From positions 62,001 through 126,000 of the forward strand of contig NZ_JASHKA010000015.1 in the NCBI RefSeq assembly GCF_030732845.1: a stretch of DNA of 64,000 nucleotides. Reading direction: 5' to 3'. Both the position numbers and the translations under genes were made by a program. This document shows positions 10,675 to 19,319 of the stretch, piece by piece. The stretch is from Roseibium sp. MMSF_3544. GTDB taxonomy: Bacteria; Pseudomonadota; Alphaproteobacteria; Rhizobiales; Stappiaceae. Position 1 is the stretch's first letter, and each line of letters begins with the position of its first letter. The notes beneath the pieces are model-generated. The model was not told the origin of the DNA and made no database searches. It saw only the letters and a program-made list of their open reading frames with translations.

Positions 10675-11472
10675 ATGAGATTCAAAAGTCTGGTTCCCGC
10701 GCTCTACATTCTCTTCCTGATGCTGCCGATCTACTGGCTCGTCGCGATGAGTTTCAAGACCACCAATGAGATCCTGGCCGGGTTCTCCCTGTTCCCGCAA
10801 ACCTGGACCTTCGACAACTATATCGAGATCCTGACCGACCCGACCTGGTACTGGGGCTATATCAACTCGATCATCTACGTGACCATGAACACGGTGATCT
10901 CGGTTCTGGTGGCGCTCCCGGCGGCCTATGCCTTTTCCCGGTATTCCTTTGTCGGCGACAAGCATCTGTTCTTCTGGCTCTTGACCAATCGGATGGCGCC
11001 TGCTGCCGTGTTCGCGTTGCCGTTCTTTCAGCTTTATTCGGCGGTCGGACTGTTCGACACGCATATTGCCGTCGCGCTCGCGCATTGCCTGTTCAACATT
11101 CCGCTGGCTGTCTGGATCCTGGAAGGTTTCATGTCGGGGGTGCCCAAGGAACTGGACGAAACCGCTTATGTGGACGGCTATTCCTTCCCGCGTTTCTTCG
11201 CGACCATCTTTCTGCCTGCCATCAAGTCAGGCGTCGGTGTCGCCGCCTTTTTCTGCTTCATGTTTTCATGGGTGGAGATGCTGCTTTCCAAGACGCTGAC
11301 AGCCGTTGAGGCGAAACCAATTGCCGCCGTGATGACCCGAACCGCTTCCTCCGCGGGTTATGAACTCGGGTTATTGGCGGCCGCCGGGACCCTGACTATC
11401 ATTCCCGGCGCCATCGTCATCTATTTCGTGCGCAATTACATTGCTAAGGGCTTTGCCCTGGGGAGGGTATGA
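10675..11472 (+). CDS. glpQ: Glycerol ABC transporter permease 2
   Basis: Second inner-membrane permease, 265 residues, MalG-like, with six predicted membrane spans and the EAA loop DETAYVDGYSFPRFFATIFL. The spacing of 11 bp from glpP with AGGAGA before the ATG, and a 4-bp overlap with the following glpU, show it is an internal operon gene. This GlpQ is unrelated to the glycerophosphodiesterase of the same name. Confidence 0.88.
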   Translation: MRFKSLVPALYILFLMLPIYWLVAMSFKTTNEILAGFSLFPQTWTFDNYIEILTDPTWYWGYINSIIYVTMNTVISVLVALPAAYAFSRYSFVGDKHLFFWLLTNRMAPAAVFALPFFQLYSAVGLFDTHIAVALAHCLFNIPLAVWILEGFMSGVPKELDETAYVDGYSFPRFFATIFLPAIKSGVGVAAFFCFMFSWVEMLLSKTLTAVEAKPIAAVMTRTASSAGYELGLLAAAGTLTIIPGAIVIYFVRNYIAKGFALGRV

Positions 11473-11750
11473 TGCTGGGTTGGATGGCATGGACCTGGCC
11501 GACGGCGCTGTTGTTCGTCGGCATTTTCTCCGCGATAGGCTTCCTGACAGTGCTGGAAATCAAGTTTCCGGGAGGACATGCCCGCAAGGGTGTGCTCGGG
11601 CTGGAAACAACGCGCGGCGATCGGCTGTTCATCACCCTCCTGGGCACCGCTTACATCTTCCTGGCCTGGCTCGGGCTGATGGGTGAACCGTTGTGGTGGC
11701 CACTGGCGCTCAGTATCGCCTGGGGGACGTTCTGTTTCTGGAAGGTGTGA
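11469..11750 (+). CDS. glpU: Small membrane protein of the glycerol transporter (DUF2160)
   Basis: A 93-residue protein with three hydrophobic stretches: LFVGIFSAIGFLTVL, LFITLLGTAYIFLAW and WWPLALSIAWGTFCFW. It is the small integral-membrane DUF2160 component found with GlpSTPQ-type glycerol transporters. Its ATG overlaps the glpQ stop and it ends the operon. Its exact job is not established; a role in assembly or stability of the permease is likely. Confidence 0.82.
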   Translation: MMLGWMAWTWPTALLFVGIFSAIGFLTVLEIKFPGGHARKGVLGLETTRGDRLFITLLGTAYIFLAWLGLMGEPLWWPLALSIAWGTFCFWKV

Positions 11751-11778
11751 AGCGGACGGGACGCGATAGCAAAACGGT

Positions 11779-11868
11779 GTCGTCCCGGACCTGATCCGGG
11801 ACCCGGAATGGAGATGGGGTGACAAGGCCCCGGATCTTCACTGCGTTCCGTGCGGGGCAGCAAATGAC
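11779..11868. repeat. Palindromic intergenic repeat (GTC-TCCCGG family)
   Basis: Begins GTCGTCCCGG and contains the palindrome TCCCGGA-CCTGA-TCCGGGA at 11783-11801, followed by a GGGGTGAC junction and an inner block CCCCGGATCTTC...GGGGCAG ending near GCAAATGAC. The same words recur at 19121-19239, 19320-19464 and 34165-34205, so this is a dispersed family of palindromic elements. The remaining 165 bp up to 12034 shows no other clear feature. Confidence 0.7.
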
Positions 11869-12033
11869 AAAGTTGACAAGGAACTGAAAATCGTCGGGAC
11901 CAACTAAAACAATAGTATTTTGGCACCCGATCGTGCATGAATAGGTGTCAGGGGCGTGCAATCATAAATTCCACCGGAGTTTTCGGGGGCACGGCCTGAG
12001 CCACATCCATACCGCAGGCGGCACAGGGCTGTA

Positions 12034-12429
12034 ATGAGAAAGCGTAAAAGCAACGAGTTTCTGACTGAAGTCGAACTTGAGTTCATGACCGAACTCTGGA
12101 AACTCGGCGAAGGCTCTGTGCGGGATATCCTGGCATCGCTACCGTCCGATCGGCAGCTTGCCTATACCTCGTGCGCCACCATCATGCGGATCCTGGATGA
12201 AAAAGGCTTCGTGGACAGCCGGAAAGAAGGCAAAACATTCATCTATACCCCCCGGCTGACCAAAGATGCCTACCAGTCCCGTTCTCTGAGAAACCTGTCT
12301 GAAAAACTGTTCGACGGCACGCCGACGTCACTCGTGGCCCGGCTCGTTGACGAATACGAACTCTCTGAGAACGACCTGGAGGAAATGAGAGCGTTGCTGG
12401 ACAGGAGGAGGACAGATGACGCTACTTAA
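12034..12429 (+). CDS. BlaI/MecI/CopY-family transcriptional repressor
   Basis: A 131-residue repressor with the penicillinase-repressor winged-helix layout: FLTEVELEFMTELWKLGEG, SVRDILAS, then the recognition region AYTSCATIMRILDEKGFVDS and the wing KEGKTFIYTP. The C-terminal half is the dimerisation region, which in BlaI is cut by the partner peptidase. The next gene, an M56 peptidase, overlaps it by 14 bp, giving the classic BlaI-BlaR1 pair. No beta-lactamase gene is adjacent, so the regulated target lies elsewhere or the pair controls itself. No clear TACA-N2-TGTA operator was found upstream. Confidence 0.85.
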   Translation: MRKRKSNEFLTEVELEFMTELWKLGEGSVRDILASLPSDRQLAYTSCATIMRILDEKGFVDSRKEGKTFIYTPRLTKDAYQSRSLRNLSEKLFDGTPTSLVARLVDEYELSENDLEEMRALLDRRRTDDAT

Positions 12430-13576
12430 CCAGATCTTCGACATTTATGTCGATCTCAACATTACGCTGGCCTTGACGGCCATCATCTGGCTTGCCGCCA
12501 AGTTGGCTTTGAACCGGTTCGGCAGAAAACTGGCTTTCAACTATCAGCTTGCCATTCTGAATGGACTGTTCGCGGTCATGGTGCTGTCGCCGCTTGCGGT
12601 GGCGGTCTATCAACATATGCAGGTTGCGAACGTTGTCCCGGTCGCCGGGACGGTCAACCTTGCCGACTATGCCGTCTCTCAATATCTGCGCGGCGGCATC
12701 GCAATCCCGGCGGAGGATTTCCAATCCCTACTCGGGCTTCGAAGCCGGGTGACGGAGAGCATTCTTACGTTTGCTCCTGGCGTCGGGATGGCAATCGACC
12801 TGTTCTTGCTCGCAGGCTTTGCCTATTTCTCGGCGCGGCTTGCGATCAGTGTCATGCGGCTGAGGCGCATGCTGTCGGGGTGCCACAAATGGCGCAGGTC
12901 GGGGCGTGTTAGTCTGCTCCTGTCGGACAGGGCTCTCGTTCCGTTTTCAGCACGAGGTCTTTACCGCCACTACGTCGTTCTTCCGTCCGATCTTCTGGCC
13001 AGTCCTGAAGATCTGAAGCTCGTTCTCAAACATGAGTTGCAGCACGTGCGCCAGGGTGATGTGACCTGGGAAATAGGGCTGGAGTTTCTGCGGCCGCTGT
13101 TCTTCTGGAACCCGTTTTTCTATGTCTGGAAATCCGAGGTGGAGCGGCTGCGTGAGCTGGCCTGCGACCAGAAGGTGACCGAAGAAGCCGGCGTGGACCT
13201 GAAGTCCTACTGCATGTGTCTCCTGCGTGCTGCGCAAGCGGGTTTCAGGAAAAGAGAGCTTCTCAAAGCCAAGGATCGCGTCGGCAATGTTGCAGCCGTT
13301 GCGCTCATCGAAGTTCAGGATCGGGTCTTGCGCAGATCGCCTGCCCAGAAGCTGCGCCGACGGGTCGAAGCCCTTCTGGAAAAGGACCGGTTGCGTCCGC
13401 ACTGGAGCTTTGTCTGTCTGGCCGTCCTGCCGATGATCGCGATCGTGTTCTTGTCTGCGCTTTCGATCCAGAAGCCGGCGGACTGGAGCCAGGACCGGAT
13501 CATGCTGTCGACGATCATCAATCTCGACCGTATGGACCGATCGACACCGACATTCGGACAGCGCCCCTTGCGCTGA
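12416..13576 (+). CDS. M56-family membrane metallopeptidase, BlaR1-like
   Basis: A 386-residue membrane protein with hydrophobic segments near residues 15-30, 45-62 and 125-145 and a last one at FVCLAVLPMIAIVFLSALSI. The cytoplasmic zinc-peptidase motif is LVLKHELQHVRQGD (HExxH), with a downstream EVERLRELACDQKV that supplies the third ligand Glu. In BlaR1 this domain cleaves the BlaI repressor on signal. The protein is shorter than BlaR1 and has only about 35 residues after the last span, so it lacks the extracellular penicillin-sensor domain. The signal it reads is therefore unknown. Confidence 0.83.
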   Translation: MTLLNQIFDIYVDLNITLALTAIIWLAAKLALNRFGRKLAFNYQLAILNGLFAVMVLSPLAVAVYQHMQVANVVPVAGTVNLADYAVSQYLRGGIAIPAEDFQSLLGLRSRVTESILTFAPGVGMAIDLFLLAGFAYFSARLAISVMRLRRMLSGCHKWRRSGRVSLLLSDRALVPFSARGLYRHYVVLPSDLLASPEDLKLVLKHELQHVRQGDVTWEIGLEFLRPLFFWNPFFYVWKSEVERLRELACDQKVTEEAGVDLKSYCMCLLRAAQAGFRKRELLKAKDRVGNVAAVALIEVQDRVLRRSPAQKLRRRVEALLEKDRLRPHWSFVCLAVLPMIAIVFLSALSIQKPADWSQDRIMLSTIINLDRMDRSTPTFGQRPLR

Positions 13577-13603
13577 AACAGACAGCGGCTTTCAAGCCGG
13601 TAG

Positions 13604-13624
13604 GCCGGGCGGTCGCCGCCCGGC
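13604..13624 (+). terminator. Hairpin after the blaI/M56 operon
   Basis: GCCGGGCGG (13604-13612), loop TCG, CCGCCCGGC (13616-13624): a perfect 9-bp stem 28 nt after the peptidase stop. No T-run follows, so termination may be weak or Rho-assisted. Confidence 0.45.
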
Positions 13625-13767
13625 GCGCGTGTGCTGGGACTATCTCTCATCGATCCACAAGCTCAAGCTTGCTTCGCCGCGCCGTTTCGGCGAACGATGT
13701 CGTTGCGCGTCCGCAAACAGTGTCCGGCTGTGATTTATGGTCGGCCACCTGCCTGATTTCAGAATAG

Positions 13768-13781
13768 TTGATATTGCTCAA
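13768..13781 (+). promoter_or_regulatory. FNR/FixK-like box upstream of hoxF
   Basis: TTGAT-ATTG-CTCAA matches the FNR/FixK consensus TTGAT-N4-ATCAA at nine of ten defined positions. It lies about 150 bp upstream of the hydrogenase operon start, a plausible place for an oxygen-responsive activator. No regulator gene is nearby. The rest of 13625-13934 shows only a GAGAGGAG ribosome-binding site before hoxF. Confidence 0.5.
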
Positions 13782-13934
13782 AGACGATCCGCGTCAGTTT
13801 TGGGAGCGTGTAGCAGCTAAGAAATTTCACGTCTTTGTTGCGGAACCTCTTCATCATGTGCTGCAATTCAGGAAGGCCTCAAATCGATTTAGTGCATCGC
13901 TTGCGGCCGAGACAGATCGGAGAGGAGATGCGCC

Positions 13935-15815
13935 ATGGATAATGGTCAGAACGGATCGAACGGCGTTGCCAGTCCGGTCTGCAATGTGGCGCCCATACCC
14001 GAAGCTGAGATTGCCGCGATCTGCGCCGCGCACGGAAACGATCAGCACCGCATGCTCGATATTCTGCGGGAGGTGCAGGACCGTTACCGGTGCATAGCGC
14101 CGTCCACCATGGACATGATTGCAGCGGAAACCGGGCTGACCCGGATCGAAGTGGAAGGCGTTGCCAGCTTCTATTCCTTTTTGTCACTGACACCGAAGGG
14201 CAGGATCACCATTCGTTTTTGCGACGACATCGTCGACCGGTATTGCGGCCTGAAAGATGTGGTTGAAGCCTTTGAGGACGTGCTCGGGATCAAGACCGGA
14301 GAAACAAGTCCGGACGGTGAATTCTCGCTGGAATACACACCCTGTATCGGCATGTGCGACCAGGCGCCTGCCGTCATGATCAACGATGTCATAGTGACCG
14401 GTCTGACTGTTGAAACAGCTCAGTCGACTGCCGAAGCGCTCAAGCAAGGAACGTCTCCGGAACAGCTTGTCAGCGACCGCTTCAAGGATCTGACGCCGCA
14501 TGAGCGCGCATTGCGCATGGTCGAAAACAATATCCGCCATGCGGGAGAAGTTCTGCTTGGCCCGGTTCCCGAAGATGCCGGGCTGAACAAGGCCGCCGCG
14601 ATGACACCAACCCAGATCATCACAGCGGTTGAGGAAAGCGGTCTTCGCGGATGCGGCGGGGCGGGCTTCACGACGGGCCGCAAATGGCGTTTCGCCGCCA
14701 GCGAGCGGGCTGAAAAGCACTATGTCATCTGCAACGCGGACGAAGGAGAGCCAGGCACATTCAAGGACCGTGTTCTGCTCACGGAACGTCCTCATCTTTT
14801 GATCGAGGGCATGACGATTGCCGCAAGAGCCGTCGGTGCTCGTCACGGCATCCTCTACCTGCGCGGCGAATATGTATACCTGCGCGAACTTCTGGAGCAG
14901 GTGCTCGAAGAGCGAAGGCGGCGCAATCTTCTCGGCAAGGCGATTTTAGGGATCAAGAACTTCGACTTCGATATCCGCCTGCAACTGGGCGCGGGCGCCT
15001 ATATTTGCGGCGAGGAGGGAGCTCTCATCAGTTCCTGCGAAGGCCTGCCGGGCGAACCCAAGACGCGCCCACCGTTCCCTGTCAATCGGGGGTATCTCGG
15101 CTATCCGACAGTGGTCAACAACGTCGAAACCTTCTGCCATGCCGCGCGTATTCTCGATAAGGGCGCCAAATGGTTCCACGATATGGGAACCGAAGGCTCG
15201 CACGGAACCAAGCTCTTTTCGGTCTGCGGCGATTGCCTGAACCCGGGTATCTATGAACTGCCTTACGGCCACAGCGTCTGGGAGCTTCTGGAGATGGTCG
15301 GCGGCGGTGACGCTGCCGCGGTTCAGGTTGGGGGCCCAAGCGGTACGATGATTGCCCGCGACAGCTTCCACCGCAAACTGACTTTTGATGACCTGGCAAC
15401 AGGGGGTGCCATTATCGTCTTCAATGGTGAGCGCAACATCCTGGAGATTGTCGAATACTATATGTCCTTTTTCGTGCATGAGAGCTGCGGCTACTGCACG
15501 CCTTGCAGGGTCGGCAATGTGTTCCTGCAAAAGGCCATTCATAAGTTCCGCAAGGGTCTCGCGAACCCGGAAGATGTCGACTATCTCAAGGACCTGTCGG
15601 CGACGATCATCGAGACCAGCCGGTGCGGTCTTGGCATGACGTCGCCGAACCCGATCCTGACAACGCTGCAAAACTTTCCGCTGGTCTACTCGGTGGTCAC
15701 GAAACCGAACAAGGACCGCATCCGCGACACGTTCGACATTCAGTCGGCCATCGATGGCGCCCGCAAGATCGCCAAGCGCCGCTCCTACATCTTCGACAAG
15801 GATTTCACGCAATGA
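13935..15815 (+). CDS. hoxF: NAD-reducing hydrogenase diaphorase subunit HoxF
   Basis: A 626-residue fusion of a NuoE-like N-terminal domain and a NuoF-like domain. It passes electrons from the hydrogenase to NAD. The N-terminal part has Cys pairs in RFCDDIVDRYCG (a wider C-x6-C spacing) and CIGMCDQAP for a [2Fe-2S] cluster. The NuoF part shows the NADH-binding GLRGCGGAGFTTGRKW, FMN-binding CNADEGEPGTFKDR, and [4Fe-4S] ESCGYCTPCRVG with a last Cys in TSRCGLG. It opens a tightly coupled operon: its stop overlaps the hoxU ATG. There is no separate hoxE, as expected for the Ralstonia-type soluble group 3d enzyme. Confidence 0.92.
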   Translation: MDNGQNGSNGVASPVCNVAPIPEAEIAAICAAHGNDQHRMLDILREVQDRYRCIAPSTMDMIAAETGLTRIEVEGVASFYSFLSLTPKGRITIRFCDDIVDRYCGLKDVVEAFEDVLGIKTGETSPDGEFSLEYTPCIGMCDQAPAVMINDVIVTGLTVETAQSTAEALKQGTSPEQLVSDRFKDLTPHERALRMVENNIRHAGEVLLGPVPEDAGLNKAAAMTPTQIITAVEESGLRGCGGAGFTTGRKWRFAASERAEKHYVICNADEGEPGTFKDRVLLTERPHLLIEGMTIAARAVGARHGILYLRGEYVYLRELLEQVLEERRRRNLLGKAILGIKNFDFDIRLQLGAGAYICGEEGALISSCEGLPGEPKTRPPFPVNRGYLGYPTVVNNVETFCHAARILDKGAKWFHDMGTEGSHGTKLFSVCGDCLNPGIYELPYGHSVWELLEMVGGGDAAAVQVGGPSGTMIARDSFHRKLTFDDLATGGAIIVFNGERNILEIVEYYMSFFVHESCGYCTPCRVGNVFLQKAIHKFRKGLANPEDVDYLKDLSATIIETSRCGLGMTSPNPILTTLQNFPLVYSVVTKPNKDRIRDTFDIQSAIDGARKIAKRRSYIFDKDFTQ

Positions 15816-16540
15816 GCGGGACGAAGAAGGAAACGGGCTTTGCCTTCACGATCGACGGCGTTGAAGTGACGGCCTATGCCGGCCAGACGATCATGGAAGC
15901 CGCCGACGAAGCGGGCGTTTACATTCCGCGCCTGTGCGACCATCAGGGACTGCGCCACCAGGGAAGCTGCCGTGTGTGCACGGTCAAGGCCGGTGGGCGT
16001 AGTGTCGCAGCCTGCACCCAGCCGGCAGCTCCGGGGCAGTCGGTGGAAAACGAAACGCCACATCTGAACAAGATGCGCCGGGATCTGGTCGAGATGCTGT
16101 TTCACGAAGGCAATCACCTGTGCCCGATCTGCGAAGCCAGCGGCAATTGCGAATTGCAGGCAATGGCCTACCGGCTCGACATGACGGAAACGACCAGGTT
16201 CCCCTATCTGGAACCTTGCCGGGCTCTTGATGCCTCTCATCCGGATATTGCGCTCGACACCAACCGCTGCATCAGTTGCGGACGCTGCATCCGTGCATCG
16301 CAGGATGTCGACGGCAAGGGCGTCTTCGGCTATGTCGGCCGCGGCATTCACCGGCGTGTCGCCGTCAATGGCGAGGATCTTGCCGATACCGATGCCGAGG
16401 TCACCGATCACGCCATCTCCAGCGAAGTCTGCCCGGTTGGCTGCATCATCCGCAAACGTGTCGGCTTCGTCACGCCGATCGGTGAACGTGAGTTCGACAA
16501 GGGCCTTATCGGTCACGAAATCGAGGAGAAGCGCAAATGA
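15812..16540 (+). CDS. hoxU: NAD-reducing hydrogenase subunit HoxU
   Basis: A 242-residue iron-sulfur electron-transfer subunit related to the N-terminus of NuoG. The start is the ATG overlapping the hoxF stop (ATGA); a longer in-frame reading from 15623 would overlap hoxF by 190 bp and is rejected. Clusters visible: [2Fe-2S] in LCDHQGLRHQGSCRVC plus a later Cys, the His-containing [4Fe-4S] site HEGNHLCPICEASGNC, and a further [4Fe-4S] site CISCGRC with CPVGC. It links the HoxHY hydrogenase module to HoxF. Confidence 0.92.
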   Translation: MSGTKKETGFAFTIDGVEVTAYAGQTIMEAADEAGVYIPRLCDHQGLRHQGSCRVCTVKAGGRSVAACTQPAAPGQSVENETPHLNKMRRDLVEMLFHEGNHLCPICEASGNCELQAMAYRLDMTETTRFPYLEPCRALDASHPDIALDTNRCISCGRCIRASQDVDGKGVFGYVGRGIHRRVAVNGEDLADTDAEVTDHAISSEVCPVGCIIRKRVGFVTPIGEREFDKGLIGHEIEEKRK

Positions 16541-17106
16541 GCGAGCTCCCGAAGGCCCGGATCGCAACAGCGTCTCTCGCCGGTTGCTTTGGCTGCCATA
16601 TGGCGATCCTCGATATCGACGAGCGGCTGATCGAACTGATGAAACTGGTTGATGTCGATCGCTCGCCGCTGACCGACAAGAAGCGTTTCACCGAGCGGTG
16701 CGATATCGGCATCATCGAAGGCGGATGTTGCAACGAGGAAAACGTCCATGTGTTGCAGGACTTCCGGCGCAATTGCGACGTTCTGATCGCGCTCGGGCAA
16801 TGCGCAATCATGGGCGGGCTGCCGGCAATGCGGAACGCGATCATGCATTCCGACGCGCCGCTTCGCGAATGTCTGGACGAGGCCTATATCACCGGCCGCT
16901 ACATTCGGAACACGACGCACAATGTGCCAAATGATCCGGCGCTGCCGCTGCTTCTGGATGAAGTCTATCCGTGCAGCCAGGTGGTTGAGATCGACTATCA
17001 GATACCGGGCTGTGCGCCGAGCGGCGACATCATCTTCGATACGTTGACCAAGCTTTTGACCGGCAAGTTCCGAGGGTTTGAGCCCGAGATGATCAAGTTT
17101 GACTAA
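16537..17106 (+). CDS. hoxY: [NiFe] hydrogenase small subunit HoxY
   Basis: A 189-residue small subunit that holds the proximal [4Fe-4S] cluster next to the NiFe site. Likely ligands are the Cys residues in LAGCFGCHMAI, EGGCCNEE, ALGQCA and PGCAPSGD. It has no Tat signal peptide, so the enzyme is cytoplasmic, as for group 3d hydrogenases. The ATG overlaps the hoxU stop by 4 bp. Confidence 0.93.
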   Translation: MSELPKARIATASLAGCFGCHMAILDIDERLIELMKLVDVDRSPLTDKKRFTERCDIGIIEGGCCNEENVHVLQDFRRNCDVLIALGQCAIMGGLPAMRNAIMHSDAPLRECLDEAYITGRYIRNTTHNVPNDPALPLLLDEVYPCSQVVEIDYQIPGCAPSGDIIFDTLTKLLTGKFRGFEPEMIKFD

Positions 17107-17123
17107 GGGGACGAGGCTCTGAA

Positions 17124-18566
17124 ATGACCGAACCCAGAATGATCGAAATTTCGCCTGTTACCCGCGTGGAGGGACACGGCAAGGTCACGATCCATCTCGA
17201 TGGCGAAAACCGGGTCGAGGAAGCCCGGTTGCACATTGTCGAGTTCCGTGGATTCGAACGCTTCATCCGGGGCCGATTGATGTGGGAAGTTCCCGTCATC
17301 GTGCAAAGGCTTTGCGGCATTTGCCCGGTCAGTCATCACCTTGCCGCGGCCAAGGCGATGGACATGATCGCGGGTGTCGACCAGCTGACGCCCACTGCAG
17401 AAAAAATGCGGCGTCTGATGCATTACGGCCAGGTGATGCAGAGCCACGTCCTGCATTTCTTTCACCTGGCAGCACCCGATCTTCTGTTCGGTTTCGGAGC
17501 GCCGGCGGAAAAGCGTAACATCTTCGAGGTGATCAAGGAGCAGCCGGAGCTCGGCAAACGTGCCGTGCTGATGCGCAAATACGGCCAGGAAATCATCGAA
17601 GCCACCGCCGGCAAGAAGATCCACGGGACCGGCGCCATTCCCGGCGGCATAAACGCCAATCTTTCCATTGAGCGGCGTGACCACTTTCTGTCAACCATCG
17701 ACGAGATGATTGGCTGGGCAGAGGACTCGGTCCGGCTCGCACGGGATTACACGCTCGAACATGAAGAGATCGTCGCTGATTTCGGGTCGTTCCCGTCCAA
17801 CTACATGTCCATCGTCCGCGAGGGTGATGGTGCGCTGGACCTCTATCACGGAAACCTGAGAGCGTTGAACGCAGAAGGCGGCATCATTTTCGACCAGGAA
17901 CCCTATACGCGCTACCACGACCTTCTCGTCGAGGATGTCCGGTCCTGGTCCTACATGAAATTTCCTTTCATCACGGATCTCGGGCCTGAAGCCGGCTGGT
18001 ACCGGGTCGGTCCGCTGGCGCGCATGAACACGGCAAGCTTTATCGACACGCCGCTTGCCGAGGCGGCCCACAAGGAACTCAAGGCAGTCACGGGCGGCTC
18101 GCCGAACAACTCGACGCTCGCCAATCACTGGGCGCGCATGATCGAGGTTCTGCACTGTGTCGAGAAGATCCGCGAGTTGTTGCACGACCCGGACTTGCAG
18201 GGAACGGACCTCCTTGCGCCTGGGGACCGGCGGGAAGAGGGCATCGGGGTGATCGAAGCCCCGCGTGGCAATCTCATTCATCACTACCAGGTCGATGAGC
18301 ACGACCAGGTCACTTACTGCAACCTGATTGTGTCGACGACCCACAACAACGAAGGCATGAACCGGGCAGTCAAGGATGTTGCGGTCAAGCATCTGTCCGG
18401 CCAGGAGCAGATTACGGAAGGCATGCTTAATCATGTCGAAGTGGCAATCCGCGCCTACGACCCCTGCCTTTCCTGCGCGACCCATGCCCTCGGCCAGATG
18501 CCGCTGCAGGTTCAGCTCTTCGATGCGCAGGGGGATCTGGTCGACCGCAAGGCGCAGTGCATGTGA
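17124..18566 (+). CDS. hoxH: [NiFe] hydrogenase large subunit HoxH
   Basis: Catalytic subunit, 480 residues, that splits or makes H2 at a NiFe(CN)2CO centre. The N-terminal motif RLCGICPVSHH gives Cys64 and Cys67; the C-terminal motif DPCLSCATH gives Cys448 and Cys451. All four Ni ligands are present, so it is a true hydrogenase and not a Nuo-type relative. A 26-residue tail after His454 is the maturation peptide removed by the protease encoded next. RVEGHGK near residue 14 is also typical. It starts 17 bp after hoxY and overlaps hoxW. Confidence 0.95.
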   Translation: MTEPRMIEISPVTRVEGHGKVTIHLDGENRVEEARLHIVEFRGFERFIRGRLMWEVPVIVQRLCGICPVSHHLAAAKAMDMIAGVDQLTPTAEKMRRLMHYGQVMQSHVLHFFHLAAPDLLFGFGAPAEKRNIFEVIKEQPELGKRAVLMRKYGQEIIEATAGKKIHGTGAIPGGINANLSIERRDHFLSTIDEMIGWAEDSVRLARDYTLEHEEIVADFGSFPSNYMSIVREGDGALDLYHGNLRALNAEGGIIFDQEPYTRYHDLLVEDVRSWSYMKFPFITDLGPEAGWYRVGPLARMNTASFIDTPLAEAAHKELKAVTGGSPNNSTLANHWARMIEVLHCVEKIRELLHDPDLQGTDLLAPGDRREEGIGVIEAPRGNLIHHYQVDEHDQVTYCNLIVSTTHNNEGMNRAVKDVAVKHLSGQEQITEGMLNHVEVAIRAYDPCLSCATHALGQMPLQVQLFDAQGDLVDRKAQCM

Positions 18567-19039
18567 CCAGGGCAAGCAGAATGCTCTTGATCGGTTATGG
18601 CAATCCGGGGCGCGGCGACGACGGACTGGGGCCCGCCTTTTCCGAAGCCATGGCAGCACGCAATCTGTCCGGGCTGGCGGTCGACACGGACTATCAACTT
18701 GTCGCCGAACACGCGCTGGCAATCTCGACGCATGATGTTGTTGTTTTCGTTGATGCCGAAATCGGCGGCGTCGACGCCTATTCCTTCCAGGAACTCGAGC
18801 CTGGGGTTCCCCAGGCTCTTGGAAGCCACAGCCTCAGCCCGCAATCCGTTTTGGCGCTTTGTGAGACGCTCTATGGGGCAAGGCCGAGAGCATTTGTGCT
18901 CGGGATAACCGGGACGGAGTTCGGCGAGGTCAAAGAAGGCCTGTCAGCAACGGCGCGGGCAAACCTTGCTGTGGCAGAGACATTCTTTCTTGAGTGGCTG
19001 GAACAGGTGATGCCCAGGTCTGCGGCTGCAACCGCGTGA
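18563..19039 (+). CDS. hoxW: Hydrogenase maturation endopeptidase HoxW
   Basis: Protease that trims the C-terminal tail of HoxH once nickel is inserted. Metal-binding residues expected for the HybD/HoxW family are seen in GYGNPGRGDDGLG, VVVFVDAEIGG and GSHSLSPQ, followed by GITGTEFGE. The GTG at 18563 overlaps the hoxH stop as GTGA; an internal ATG at 18581 or a GTG at 18557 are alternatives. It is the last gene of the hox operon. The hypABCDEF genes needed to build the active site are not in this window. Confidence 0.9.
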   Translation: MTRASRMLLIGYGNPGRGDDGLGPAFSEAMAARNLSGLAVDTDYQLVAEHALAISTHDVVVFVDAEIGGVDAYSFQELEPGVPQALGSHSLSPQSVLALCETLYGARPRAFVLGITGTEFGEVKEGLSATARANLAVAETFFLEWLEQVMPRSAAATA

Positions 19040-19120
19040 CAGAGCGCGCAGAGAATCTGACACTTTCAATTTGCTGGAGATCCGGATTGGCAGGGCGAGT
19101 TGGCTGTCAATTTAACACCG

Positions 19121-19239
19121 TTGTCATCCCGGCTGCAGCGAAGCGGAAGGCCGGGAACAAGTAATCACAAACACGTCCGAACCAATTGGAACCGTGGATA
19201 CTGGATCCCGGTCTTGGCTGCGCCAAACCGGGATGACAA
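19121..19239. repeat. Palindromic intergenic repeat with 12-bp terminal inverted repeats
   Basis: TTGTCATCCCGG at 19121-19132 is matched by its exact complement CCGGGATGACAA at 19228-19239. The ends are the same words as those of the repeats near 11.8 kb, 19.4 kb and 34.2 kb. Such elements fold into long hairpins when transcribed. It lies between convergent operons, where it may also help termination. Confidence 0.75.
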
Positions 19240-19319
19240 TTTCGCCTGCACCGCCCGAGATCGGGTAACGAGGGCAGATGCCAAATTGCTACCGTGTTGT
19301 CGTTCGCCATGCACGATTA

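Noticed and set aside
11880..12033. BlaI-type operator upstream of the blaI-like gene
   Set aside because: No TACA-N2-TGTA or similar dyad could be found by eye.
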